This document shows positions 15,584 to 24,060 of a DNA stretch of 64,000 nucleotides, in pieces. The notes below the pieces were generated by a model that saw only the letters and a program-made list of their open reading frames with translations, was not told the origin of the DNA and did no database searches. Numbering within the stretch: the first letter of the stretch is position 1; each line of letters starts with the position of its first letter. Made by a program: the position numbers and the translations under genes. Origin of the DNA: Patescibacteria group bacterium (GTDB lineage: Bacteria; Patescibacteria; Microgenomatia; Levybacterales; UBA12049); NCBI GenBank assembly GCA_023381035.1, contig JAMCTK010000011.1, forward strand, positions 1 through 64,000. Direction: 5' to 3'.

Positions 15584-17029
15584 ATGAGTGAACTAATAGG
15601 AAAAAACCTTACGCTATTTACCTCAAGTTTAGTTAATAACTATCTCCAACTGCATGTTAAGAAATTTTTTCACAGCTTAGATTACAAGAATAAATTAGGA
15701 TGGTTAAAAAAAGATAAAATGAAGTTTTCAGTATTAAGAGAAAGTATTTATAAATCACTGCTAGATCTTTCCACAGAGGAAGGAATTTATGCCTCTTCCA
15801 AAGAAGAGGTTTTCGGGTGTATTTTTGGAAGAGATTCTGCGATAACTTGTTTAAAAATCTTAAGACTTTTAGAAACAAATCTTCAAAATAATTCCATTGG
15901 TACTATTAAACTGCATGGGATAGTCAGAAATTCTTTGATTAAGCTCACTGCTCTTCAAGGAAAAGAAGTAAATAAAGAAAGCGGAGAAGAACCCGGTAAA
16001 TTTATTCATGAGTATAGAAAAGATAAATACGAACGCTTAATTAACAGGCCACAACCATGGTATGTTTATTCAGACGGCATTCTTAAAAATTATGATTCAA
16101 TTGACTCAACTCCCTTAACTTTAATTGCTTTATATAAATATTGGCAATTAACAAAAGATCAGGAATTTTTACTCACAGTTCTTCCTTCAGTTGAGAAAGG
16201 ATTAGCTTGGATTAATGATTACGGCGATATGGATCGGGACGATTTAATTGAATATGAATTAACCAGCAAAAGAGTTCATGGAGGATTAAAGGTTCAATCC
16301 TGGACAGATTCAGTGGAATCACTGCAGCGGTTAAATGGCAGTTTTCCGATTTATCCGATTGCACCGGTTGAAGTGGAAGGATACGCCTGGTTAGCGTTAA
16401 AGCTATGGGCAGACTTTTATATGACTACTGACATTGAGAAATCTTCAAAAAAATTTGCAAAAAAGTTATCTCAGAAAGCTGAAAGAATGAAGAAAGCTTT
16501 TAACAAAAGTTTCATATTTAAAGATGGTAAATATTTCTTTCCTGCTCAAGCTCTTGATGGTGAAAAAAATCAAATCAGAACAATTACGGGAAATCCCTTA
16601 CTGCTTCTTTGGGCAAGTTACACAAAAGGTGATCAAAGAGAATGTATTCTGGATGAGAAATATATCCCGCATCTTGTTGAAAGGTCTTTTAAAAATGACC
16701 TTTTTGATAAAGAAGCCGGTATTAGGACGATGAGCACAACTTCTCCAACGTTTAATCCAGGCTCAGACTCTTATCATAATGGAAGTTTCTGGCCAAAATT
16801 AAATGGAATGATACATGAAGGTCTAGAAAAATGGGGGTATAATAAAAAGGCAAAGAAATTAAGAAAAGCTTCTCTTAAACCGATTGTTTTTTTTAGAACT
16901 CCCATAGAACTATATATTAAAGGAGGAAAAGGAGAATACTTTCCTTACCGGTCTGAATGGGGTCAAGAAAGTTGCAGAATTCAAGCTTGGTCAGCAGCAG
17001 CGATCTTAGATCTGTTGAAATACGAATAA
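15584..17029 (+). CDS. Glycogen-debranching-like (alpha/alpha)6 glycosidase
   Basis: 481 residues with the look of amylo-alpha-1,6-glucosidase and related (alpha/alpha)6-barrel glycoside hydrolases. FGCIFGRDSAIT near residue 78 is the family hallmark, WINDYGDMDRDDLIEY near residue 209 carries acidic residues of a substrate or catalytic loop, and SYHNGSFWPKLNG near 392 and GQESCRIQAWSAAA near 463 are typical of the C-terminal barrel. No signal peptide is visible, so it probably acts in the cytoplasm on a storage or imported glucan. It is followed 76 nt later by a GT4 transferase. Before the element arrived it may have followed ftsZ directly. Confidence 0.75.
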   Translation: MSELIGKNLTLFTSSLVNNYLQLHVKKFFHSLDYKNKLGWLKKDKMKFSVLRESIYKSLLDLSTEEGIYASSKEEVFGCIFGRDSAITCLKILRLLETNLQNNSIGTIKLHGIVRNSLIKLTALQGKEVNKESGEEPGKFIHEYRKDKYERLINRPQPWYVYSDGILKNYDSIDSTPLTLIALYKYWQLTKDQEFLLTVLPSVEKGLAWINDYGDMDRDDLIEYELTSKRVHGGLKVQSWTDSVESLQRLNGSFPIYPIAPVEVEGYAWLALKLWADFYMTTDIEKSSKKFAKKLSQKAERMKKAFNKSFIFKDGKYFFPAQALDGEKNQIRTITGNPLLLLWASYTKGDQRECILDEKYIPHLVERSFKNDLFDKEAGIRTMSTTSPTFNPGSDSYHNGSFWPKLNGMIHEGLEKWGYNKKAKKLRKASLKPIVFFRTPIELYIKGGKGEYFPYRSEWGQESCRIQAWSAAAILDLLKYE

Positions 17030-17105
17030 CATCCTCTAATAATCATTTATCTAATTATTACAATCCTCTCATCTTAAATTTTAACTGGGAGGTTAAATTG
17101 AACGT

Positions 17106-18242
17106 ATGCTAAATAAGAAGCTAAGAATAGCTCAGATTGCTCCATTGATTGAAAGAGTACCTCCGAAAAAATATGGAGGGACTGAAAGGGTAGTTAGTGC
17201 ATTAACAGAAGAGTTGGTAAGACGCGGGCATGATGTCACGCTTTTTGCGACAAGAGATTCAATTACCAGCGCTAATTTGCAATCTTTCTATCCAAGAGGA
17301 TTAAGAGAGGCAAAGATTGACCGCTTACAAGGTGTTGAGATGGAGCTATACAACATTGGGAGAGCTTACATGAATCAGGATTCATTTGACATTATTCATG
17401 ATCATAATTCAAGTTTAAGTATGCCAACGGCAAATTTATCTAAAACTCCAACAGTAATTACGATTCATGGATTAATCAGACAAAATACCATAAAATTCTT
17501 TGAAAATTTTACTAATCCAAATTACGTTTCAATTTCCCAAGATCAGATAAAACATTTAAAGAATGTTAAAAATATCACAACTATTCCAAATGGCTTAAAT
17601 TTCAACGACAATCCGTTTGGATCAAAACACAAAGGTTACTTGCTTTTTGTGGGAAGGATCTCAATGCTTAAAGGATTGCATCACGCCATTGATGTTGCGG
17701 AACAGCTAAACATACCGTTAATCATTGCTGCAAAACTAGACAACGTAGATCTTTCTTATTTTAAAGAATATATTGAACCAAGACTTTATAACGATCACAT
17801 AAAATGGATTGGAGAGGTAGATACCAAGCAAAGAAATAAATTAATGAGTGGTGCAATTTGCCTTTTAAATCCCATTACTTGGAGAGAACCTTTCGGATTA
17901 ACAATGATTGAAGCAATGGCATGCGGTTGTCCGGTAGTTGCATTTGATAATGGTTCCATATCGGAAATTGTTGAAAATAATAAAACAGGATATGTAGTGA
18001 GAAATGATCAGGAGATGATAGCGGCTGTTGGGAAAATCGATAATATTAGCAGAGAAGACTGTAGAGAACATGCTCTAAAAAATTTTAACGACAGACTTAT
18101 GACAGATAGGTATGAAGATTTGTACGAAAAGATACTGAAAAGGAATAAAAGTTTAGATGATAAGAACCAATCGCTAAAGAAAAGTAGGTCTAAAGACGAA
18201 AGGGAATTTAATTATCATTCCTTCATGAGACACAAGAATTAG
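17106..18242 (+). CDS. GT4-family glycosyltransferase
   Basis: 378 residues of GT-B fold. The N-terminal half contains KYGGTERVVSALTEELVRRG and DIIHDHNSS. The C-terminal half holds LLFVGRISMLKGLHHAI and the nucleotide-sugar motif EPFGLTMIEAMACGCPVVAF with the conserved glutamates. The C-terminal tail is charged. A purine-rich GGGAGG lies about 15 nt before the ATG, farther than ideal. Together with the glycosidase upstream it may handle a glucan, but the acceptor cannot be told from sequence. Confidence 0.85.
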   Translation: MLNKKLRIAQIAPLIERVPPKKYGGTERVVSALTEELVRRGHDVTLFATRDSITSANLQSFYPRGLREAKIDRLQGVEMELYNIGRAYMNQDSFDIIHDHNSSLSMPTANLSKTPTVITIHGLIRQNTIKFFENFTNPNYVSISQDQIKHLKNVKNITTIPNGLNFNDNPFGSKHKGYLLFVGRISMLKGLHHAIDVAEQLNIPLIIAAKLDNVDLSYFKEYIEPRLYNDHIKWIGEVDTKQRNKLMSGAICLLNPITWREPFGLTMIEAMACGCPVVAFDNGSISEIVENNKTGYVVRNDQEMIAAVGKIDNISREDCREHALKNFNDRLMTDRYEDLYEKILKRNKSLDDKNQSLKKSRSKDEREFNYHSFMRHKN

Positions 18243-18250
18243 AATAATTC

Positions 18251-18363
18251 TTGACACAAACAAATTTTAATGTAATCATGTGTACATGAAAATGTGCATA
18301 GATGAAGGTATATCTAGCAATTAACCACCTCAGGGTGGTTTTTTTGTGGTTGGAAAGGAGGTG
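18251..18363 (+). promoter_or_regulatory. Leader with internal terminator (attenuator candidate)
   Basis: TTGACA (18251-18256) is followed 16 nt later by TAATCA as a weak -10. An intrinsic terminator, AACCACC-TCAG-GGTGGTT plus T5 (18323-18345), then stands before a strong Shine-Dalgarno AAAGGAGGTG. Only 25 nt separate the terminator from the ATG at 18370, too little for another promoter. The 5' arm (CACCTC) could instead pair with the SD (GAGGTG). Confidence 0.55.
18323..18345 (+). terminator. Intrinsic terminator before the secreted-protein gene
   Basis: A seven-pair stem AACCACC / GGTGGTT with a TCAG loop followed by five more T. It may end the upstream glycosyltransferase message, attenuate the following gene, or both. 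Confidence 0.8.
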
Positions 18364-18369
18364 AAAAAA

Positions 18370-18876
18370 ATGAAAAAATTTATATTTGGAGCAATTTTTT
18401 CCATGTTTGCATTAGCAATAATAGTTGTTCCAGCTTTTGCAGCTGATAAAGGTTTTGATGAGTTTGGATACAACGATTCAGCCAGAATTTTTAATGGAAC
18501 AGGAGAAAGTTGGTCTTTAGCAAAAGGTCTTCCTGCTAATTATCTCGGAGCATATGCTAATGACAAGCTTGTAATGAAATGGAATGCAGAGTGGGATAGA
18601 GGTAATGCTGAGGGTTGGTCTAATCCACCTTATGCAGCTTGGGAAAACAATGAATGGAACGGAAGAGTTCCTGGTGGTTCAGGCGAAATTTGGCATTACA
18701 AAATAGCTTGGGATCAAGGTTGTGAAGATAACGATGTTCCATCCACTGAGGCAACAAAAGGTACAGGTTATTGCTTGTGGGGTCCTTTTGCAATGCTTCA
18801 GAGTCAAGGTTCAGGATCTGATAGGGTTCATGTTTGGGATGTTCTCATGAAGCCTGCTGGATACGGAGCATACTAA
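18370..18876 (+). CDS. Secreted tryptophan-rich protein, CPR type
   Basis: 168 residues from the ATG at 18370, chosen because AAAGGAGGTG stands 7 nt upstream. The frame opens earlier at a GTG with no ribosome site. A signal peptide (MKKFIFGAIFSMFALAII then a PAFA-A cleavage site near residue 24) is followed by a domain rich in Trp, Asn and Gly: FGYNDSARIF, LVMKWNAEWDRGNAEGW, NNEWNGRVPGGSGE, WGPFAML, KPAGYG. Two cysteines near residues 118 and 135 could form a disulfide. I recall similar uncharacterised secreted proteins in CPR genomes; no function is assigned. The strong SD and structured leader set it apart from its neighbours. Confidence 0.7.
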   Translation: MKKFIFGAIFSMFALAIIVVPAFAADKGFDEFGYNDSARIFNGTGESWSLAKGLPANYLGAYANDKLVMKWNAEWDRGNAEGWSNPPYAAWENNEWNGRVPGGSGEIWHYKIAWDQGCEDNDVPSTEATKGTGYCLWGPFAMLQSQGSGSDRVHVWDVLMKPAGYGAY

Positions 18877-18993
18877 ATAAAGCTACAAAAAAAAGCTTTG
18901 TCCTTGTTGGGGCTGTAAAGTCTCTTAGATTTTGCGTTGTCAATAAACTATTTAAAAACATTATCGAGGAATCCACCTAGCAAGAAATTTGAG

Positions 18994-19332
18994 TTATTTT
19001 ATCTTTATTAATTCAACTTCAAAAATGAGAGTAGCAAATCCGGGAATTAACGGGTCAACACCATATTTTCCGTAACCAAGTTGATAGGGGATAACCAGTC
19101 TTCTTTTTCCACCGACTTTCATTCCAGGAACTCCCATATCCCAGCCTTTAATTACATATCCGCATCCGATTTGAGTTTCAAAAGCTTGGTCCCTATCATG
19201 CGAAGAATCAAATTTGGTTCCGTCTTCCAGCCACCCTGTGTAGTGAATTATAACAGTATCGCCGTCTTTTACTTCTTGTCCTGTTCCTACTTTTAAATCT
19301 TCAATTTTTAATTCTTGTTCTTTTTCTTCCAC
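18994..19332 (-). CDS. FKBP-type peptidyl-prolyl cis-trans isomerase
   Basis: 112 residues forming one FKBP domain: DTVIIHYTGWLEDGTKFDSS, VIKGWDMGVPGMKVGGKRR and VIPYQLGYGKYG are the diagnostic strands and loops. There is no signal peptide, so it is a cytoplasmic folding helper. The start is GTG at 19332, placed 7 nt behind an extended -10 (TGTTATAAT on the minus strand), another leaderless arrangement. The active-site aromatic and Asp residues of FKBP12 are present. Confidence 0.92.
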   Translation of the reverse strand: MEEKEQELKIEDLKVGTGQEVKDGDTVIIHYTGWLEDGTKFDSSHDRDQAFETQIGCGYVIKGWDMGVPGMKVGGKRRLVIPYQLGYGKYGVDPLIPGFATLIFEVELIKIK

Positions 19333-19348
19333 GGTCTAGATTATAACA

Positions 19349-19678
19349 CTATTTCTTTAAATCTTTTATGTCATTTATTAATTCTTCTTTTAAGTTATTA
19401 GCAACACTTTTAATTCTTCCCTCTATATTGGTAATTTTTCCTTTTACAAACTTTAAAGTTGTTTCATGGTTGCTTTTTGCGTGATGTTCAAGAAATGTCT
19501 TCTTGTCTTCTTCGCTCAGTTCAGATAAGACGATATCAACAATTGTATAGTGGATTGTATTTTCCGCGATATTCAAGAGTTCAATTCTTTCGTGCTCAGG
19601 AAGACCTAATTTGTCTAGTTCAATTTCAATTTCCGTAATTGAAATTAAATGATGATAAAATGGTTTTTTCTTGTTCAT
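19349..19678 (-). CDS. Small helical protein of unknown function
   Basis: 109 residues, predicted almost wholly helical, with LPEHERIELLNIAENTIHYT, IVDIVLSELSEEDKKTFLEH and a lysine-rich coiled-coil-like end. Proteins of this style are widespread in CPR genomes as uncharacterised families; I cannot name this one with certainty. Its start overlaps the end of the upstream 290-residue gene by 4 nt, so the two are co-translated. The FKBP gene begins 16 nt downstream. Confidence 0.6.
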   Translation of the reverse strand: MNKKKPFYHHLISITEIEIELDKLGLPEHERIELLNIAENTIHYTIVDIVLSELSEEDKKTFLEHHAKSNHETTLKFVKGKITNIEGRIKSVANNLKEELINDIKDLKK

Positions 19679-20547
19679 AGCTTAACTGGACCCAAAGGAA
19701 TTGTATCATTTGGGTCATCTAGAAAAAAGTATAGTACGGGACCTTTTTGTGCTCCATCTACTCTTTCTAAATATTCCATTACTTCAGGAGATCCGCCAAG
19801 ATGCTTGCCTGTCCACTCTGCGGGTCCTGCATCTCCAATGACTGTTACAATTGTTTTGCCATTTTCAGGATTAACTACCAGCATTTTGCGGTATTTAAAA
19901 AACAATCCGTATTTGCCGATATTCTCATTAAATCCAGGTGCTCGAAAAGTCGGTACTGCGATATAGAACTTTTCTCTTTGATTGTCTGTTTCTGTCATTT
20001 CGTCTTTGGATCTTGAGAAATACCCCCAAGCTCCAAGACCGGGAGCCATGCCTTCAGGACTATAAAGGCGAGCTTCTTCCTGGGAATTGAAATGTTGATC
20101 CATTGAGTCCCCTGGAAATCTTTTTAAATGTTGCTCCTGCCCAATGTATCCATAACTTCTTTCCAGTCTCATACCATTAATTTCAGGATATACTTTAAAT
20201 TTAAATACGTCAGATAAATAATTGGAAATTAATTTTTCTTCTCCCGGAATTAATGGTCTCACCTCTTTTGGCAATAGCTCAGATAATTTATTAGCAAAAT
20301 CCAGCGGTGTTAACTTGGGGATTTCCTGTTTGGTAAGGTTATTAATTTGGGCTTGAACATTATGTGGAGCCATTTGCATAAAAGGAACTGCGGCAAGCAG
20401 GATTCCGCTAACTATTTGATGTTTTGGAATAAGAGAGGCAATTAAATGTCCATGTTTTGCAATAATCTTTTTTTCTATTTCTTTATGCTTGTCAGTCCAC
20501 TTCTTTTTGAGTAGGTGGAAATGGGAGACATTTTTATTTTTGTCCAT
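19675..20547 (-). CDS. Membrane-anchored protein with double-psi barrel-like C-terminal domain
   Basis: 290 residues. A hydrophobic segment near residues 44-60 (HQIVSGILLAAVPFMQMA) ends in a possible cleavage site (VQAQ). The C-terminal half includes FYIAVPTFRAPGF, KMLVVNPENGKTIVTVIGDAG and PAEWTGKHLGGSPEVMEYL. The NGKTIVTVIGDAGPA segment resembles the core of RlpA/3D-type double-psi beta-barrels, where an Asp precedes Gly-Pro, so a murein-binding or lytic role is possible. An extended -10 (TGTTATTAT, minus strand) ends 6 nt before the ATG. It heads a two-gene unit. Confidence 0.55.
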   Translation of the reverse strand: MDKNKNVSHFHLLKKKWTDKHKEIEKKIIAKHGHLIASLIPKHQIVSGILLAAVPFMQMAPHNVQAQINNLTKQEIPKLTPLDFANKLSELLPKEVRPLIPGEEKLISNYLSDVFKFKVYPEINGMRLERSYGYIGQEQHLKRFPGDSMDQHFNSQEEARLYSPEGMAPGLGAWGYFSRSKDEMTETDNQREKFYIAVPTFRAPGFNENIGKYGLFFKYRKMLVVNPENGKTIVTVIGDAGPAEWTGKHLGGSPEVMEYLERVDGAQKGPVLYFFLDDPNDTIPLGPVKL

Positions 20548-20569
20548 AAGCTAATAATAACAAATCAAA

Positions 20570-21169
20570 TTATTCTGCGTACAGAAGATAGGGGATTATG
20601 CTGATAATATTCATTAAGCTTGCCATTAGAAACAAAACCTGAAATCCGTACTGGCTTGCGACCAGTCCGCCAAGAGCCGTCGCAAAAGCCATACCTATAA
20701 AAACTGCGGCGTCATAAATTCCCCACTCTGCGGGTTCTTTGTTTTTATCAAGATGGGTAGAAAAAAGTGAATTCTTAGCAGGCGTTGCAATACCAATTCC
20801 GGCTCCTACAAGAGAATAAAAGAATAAAACCGGTAAAACAGTTTTTGAAAAAGCAAATCCAATATAAGCAATGCTTGTAAGAACTAAGCCAAAAACTGCA
20901 ATTTTGATTTTGGAATGATCTTTCTTCTCAGGAAGATATTTACAGCTAGCTAGTTCAGCCAAAACCCTAACAATTAAATGAAAGCTGAATGCAAAAGCAG
21001 CAAATTGGATATTTCCTCCTTTGATATCTGTTGCAACAAAGATTGCAAAAATAGGAGCAAAGAAATTCCAGGCAGACCAAACAAAAGTTTCAGAAATTAT
21101 GAATGATTTTACCAGTGGATTAACATGAAAATGTGACGGGTTTCTTCCAATAAATGTTTCTTTAAGCAT
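20570..21169 (-). CDS. MFS-like half-transporter
   Basis: 199 residues with about five or six hydrophobic helices. The pattern of a first loop, a basic intracellular loop (LPEKKDHSKIKIAVFG) and SLVGAGIGIATPAKNSLF resembles one half of a major facilitator. Full MFS proteins are about 400 residues, so this is either a half-sized relative or a decayed one. No frameshifted continuation is obvious nearby. The promoter (TTGTAA, 18 nt, TATTAT) ends 6 nt before the ATG and diverges from that of ileS. Substrate unknown. Confidence 0.6.
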   Translation of the reverse strand: MLKETFIGRNPSHFHVNPLVKSFIISETFVWSAWNFFAPIFAIFVATDIKGGNIQFAAFAFSFHLIVRVLAELASCKYLPEKKDHSKIKIAVFGLVLTSIAYIGFAFSKTVLPVLFFYSLVGAGIGIATPAKNSLFSTHLDKNKEPAEWGIYDAAVFIGMAFATALGGLVASQYGFQVLFLMASLMNIISIIPYLLYAE

Positions 21170-21213
21170 ATCTTAATAATATGCTAGTTATTAATTAGAT
21201 TACAATACTATAC

Positions 21214-21242
21214 TTGAAGCTAGGTTTAATTTGAGCTACAAT
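21214..21242 (+). promoter_or_regulatory. ileS promoter, leaderless arrangement
   Basis: TTGAAG (21214-21219), a 17-nt spacer and TACAAT (21237-21242). The ileS ATG at 21250 begins 7 nt after the box. No T-box leader is present. Confidence 0.7.
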
Positions 21243-21249
21243 TAAAGCT

Positions 21250-24060
21250 ATGTTTAAGCCGGTTTCTCCCCAGGTAGAGTTTTCAAAACTGGAGGAAGAA
21301 ATTACCAAGTACTGGAAAGAAAACAAGATCTTCGAAAAATCCATTGAATCCCGTCCGGAGGATAAGAAATGGACATTTTTGGACGGTCCACCTTTTGTTA
21401 CCGGTGTTCCTCATTACGGCAGTCTTTTATCAAGTCTTCCAAAGGATTTATTCGGCCGTTATTTTACAATGAAGGGGCATAGAGTCCGCCGAGTTTGGGG
21501 ATGGGATGGTCATGGTCTTCCGATTGAGAATAAAGTAGAAAATAAGCTGAACATTAAGAGGAAAAAAGACATTGAAGAAGTTATTGGTATTGAAAAGTTT
21601 ATTGCAGAATGCAAGATATACGTGAATCAGGTTTCGGCTGAATGGGAATGGTATATAGACAGAATAGGAAGATGGGTAGATTTTAAAAATGCTTATAAAA
21701 CCTGGGATATTTCTTGTATGGAAAGCGTAATGTGGGTTTTTAAGCAAATGTATGATAAGGGATACATTTACAAAGGACTACGCGTGTCTCTTTTTTGTCC
21801 TCACTGCTCCACTCCTATTTCTAATTTTGAAGTAGCAATGGATCCGGATAATTACAAGGAGGTTACGGAACCGGCAAATGTCTATAAATATCAGTTAAAA
21901 AACGAAAAAGATACATTTTTACTTGCTTGGTCCACAACTCCTTGGAATAAGATTGCGACTCCTGCACTTGCCATAAATCCAAAGCTAACTTATGTAAAAG
22001 TAAAACAAAATAACGAATATTATATTTTGGCCAAGGAGACACTTAAAATCTTAAAAAGTGATCCTTATGAAGTAGTAGAGAAAATAAAAGGTACGGACTT
22101 AGTTGGCATGGAATTTATTCCGCATTATCAGTTTTATGAAGTGGAAAAAGGAAAAAAAGCTTTTATTGTAGTCGGAGCGGATTTTGTAACTGCTGATGAG
22201 GGAACAGGTGTTGTTACTCTTGCTGCTTATGGAGAGGAAGATTTGGCAGTTATGCAAAAAGAGAATATACAACTTGTTATGCATGTTGATGATGAGGGAA
22301 TGGTTAAAGATAATGTTGGGCAATTCTCAGGAATGTATTACTTGAAAACAAACAAATTCGTAAATGAAGATTTGGAAAAAAGAAATTTAATGTATAAAGA
22401 AGAAGACCATTTGCATACTATCCCAACTTGCTGGAGATGTCACACCAGACTTTATTATGCTCCCCAAGATGCATGGTTTGTTAATATCCAAAATCTTAAA
22501 GAGAAACTTATCAAGACTAATGAAAAAATTAATTGGTATCCAAAGCATTTTAAATATGGCCGTTTTCTAAAGAGCTTGGAAAACGCTCCTGATTGGAATA
22601 TCTCAAGAAGCAGATATTGGGGATCTCCTGTTCCGGTTTGGGAATGTGAGTGCGGAGAACGTTTTGTTCCAGGCTCGATTAAAGAACTGGAAGAAAAATC
22701 AGGTCAAAAAGTAGAAGACTTGCATAGGCCGGAGATAGATAAAGTTAAAGTAAAGTGCGAAAAATGCGGCAAAACCGCTACTAGAGTTCCTGAAGTTTTG
22801 GATAGCTGGATAGAATCCGGAAGTGCATCTTTTGCCGAGAGACATTTTCCTTTTGAGAAAAATATAAAGCTGGAAGATTTTTTTCCGCCTGATTTTATCG
22901 CCGAGTATACAGGGCAAATCAGGGCATGGTTTTACACACTGCATGTAATTGGAGTAGCTTTATATGAATCGCCTGCCTTTAAAAATGTTTTAGTTGAGGG
23001 AGTTATTTTGGGAACAGACGGCAGAAAGATGAGTAAGAATTACGGAAATTTTCCAGATCCCAGGGAAATGCTTGGGAAATATGGAGGAGACGCATTAAGA
23101 CTATATCTTTTAGGAAGTCCTGTTATGCGGGGAGAAGACATCTTGATTTCCGAAGAGCAATATCGAAACCAGGTAAAAGGGACAATGTTAATTTTGTGGA
23201 ATTCCTACAACTTTTTTATATCCTACGCAAATATTGACAAATGGAAAGCTGGAAATCAAAAATCTAAACCTCAAGATCTAAACGTTTTAGATAAATGGAT
23301 TCTGTCTAAACTGAATAATTTGATTTTAGAAGTTACGAAAGGACTTGAAAACTATGATACTGTCTCACCAATTACAAAAATTCATAAATTTATAGAGGAT
23401 TTCTCAACCTGGTATATCAGAAGAAGTAGAGATAGAGTTGGTGTCTCTGCAGGTGAGAATCAAGACAAGAAAAGTTTTTTTGAAACAAGTTATGAAGTCT
23501 TGTTAACCTTGTCTAAATTGCTTGCACCAATTGCTCCTTTTATTGCCGAGGAGATTTATCTTAATTTAGCTGGAGGAGAATCTGTTCATCTGGAACAATG
23601 GCCAAAGGAAAACAAAGACTTGATAGATAAGAAACTTGAAGAAGAAATGCAACAGGCCAGGGAAGTTGTAGAAATGACTCATTCTGATAGGAAAACCTCA
23701 GGTATTAAATTAAGGCAGCCGTTGTCGTTATTGGAAATTGAATCTAGCGTTCTTTTTTCTCCTGAAGTTCAAAAAGTTATTTCTGAAGAAGTTAACGTTA
23801 AGACAATTAAAAATTCAAAGTCAGAGAAATTATCCATAAAGCTTGATAAAAATATCACAGATGAACTAAGAAGAGAAGGTCAAGCAAGAGAAATAATTAG
23901 AAGCATTCAGGCAGAAAGAAAGAAAATTGGTACAAGAGTAGACGAATATATAAATGTTTTTCTTCCTGATTGGCCAATGGCATTTGAAGAAGAAATTAAG
24001 AAAAAAGCCTTAATTAAATCCTTGAAAAAGGGAGAATTTAGGGTAGAAAAAAATGACTAG
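21250..24060 (+). CDS. ileS: Isoleucyl-tRNA synthetase, eukaryote-like type
   Basis: 936 residues of a class I synthetase charging tRNA-Ile. The HIGH box reads PHYGS near residue 54 inside GPPFVTGVPHYGS, and the KMSKS loop reads GRKMSKNYGN near residue 592. The editing (CP1) domain carries WSTTPWNKIATPALA near residue 219. The GPPFxTGxPHYG form is that of the eukaryote/archaea-like (type 2) IleRS rather than the common bacterial GPPYANGxxHIGH. The anticodon-binding helical domain follows in the C-terminal third. The stop overlaps rodA by 8 nt. Confidence 0.95.
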   Translation: MFKPVSPQVEFSKLEEEITKYWKENKIFEKSIESRPEDKKWTFLDGPPFVTGVPHYGSLLSSLPKDLFGRYFTMKGHRVRRVWGWDGHGLPIENKVENKLNIKRKKDIEEVIGIEKFIAECKIYVNQVSAEWEWYIDRIGRWVDFKNAYKTWDISCMESVMWVFKQMYDKGYIYKGLRVSLFCPHCSTPISNFEVAMDPDNYKEVTEPANVYKYQLKNEKDTFLLAWSTTPWNKIATPALAINPKLTYVKVKQNNEYYILAKETLKILKSDPYEVVEKIKGTDLVGMEFIPHYQFYEVEKGKKAFIVVGADFVTADEGTGVVTLAAYGEEDLAVMQKENIQLVMHVDDEGMVKDNVGQFSGMYYLKTNKFVNEDLEKRNLMYKEEDHLHTIPTCWRCHTRLYYAPQDAWFVNIQNLKEKLIKTNEKINWYPKHFKYGRFLKSLENAPDWNISRSRYWGSPVPVWECECGERFVPGSIKELEEKSGQKVEDLHRPEIDKVKVKCEKCGKTATRVPEVLDSWIESGSASFAERHFPFEKNIKLEDFFPPDFIAEYTGQIRAWFYTLHVIGVALYESPAFKNVLVEGVILGTDGRKMSKNYGNFPDPREMLGKYGGDALRLYLLGSPVMRGEDILISEEQYRNQVKGTMLILWNSYNFFISYANIDKWKAGNQKSKPQDLNVLDKWILSKLNNLILEVTKGLENYDTVSPITKIHKFIEDFSTWYIRRSRDRVGVSAGENQDKKSFFETSYEVLLTLSKLLAPIAPFIAEEIYLNLAGGESVHLEQWPKENKDLIDKKLEEEMQQAREVVEMTHSDRKTSGIKLRQPLSLLEIESSVLFSPEVQKVISEEVNVKTIKNSKSEKLSIKLDKNITDELRREGQAREIIRSIQAERKKIGTRVDEYINVFLPDWPMAFEEEIKKKALIKSLKKGEFRVEKND

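Noticed and set aside
18877..18915. AAAGCT/AGCTTT hairpin as a terminator of the secreted-protein gene
   Set aside because: Only six weak pairs and no T tract follows, so it was not listed as a terminator.
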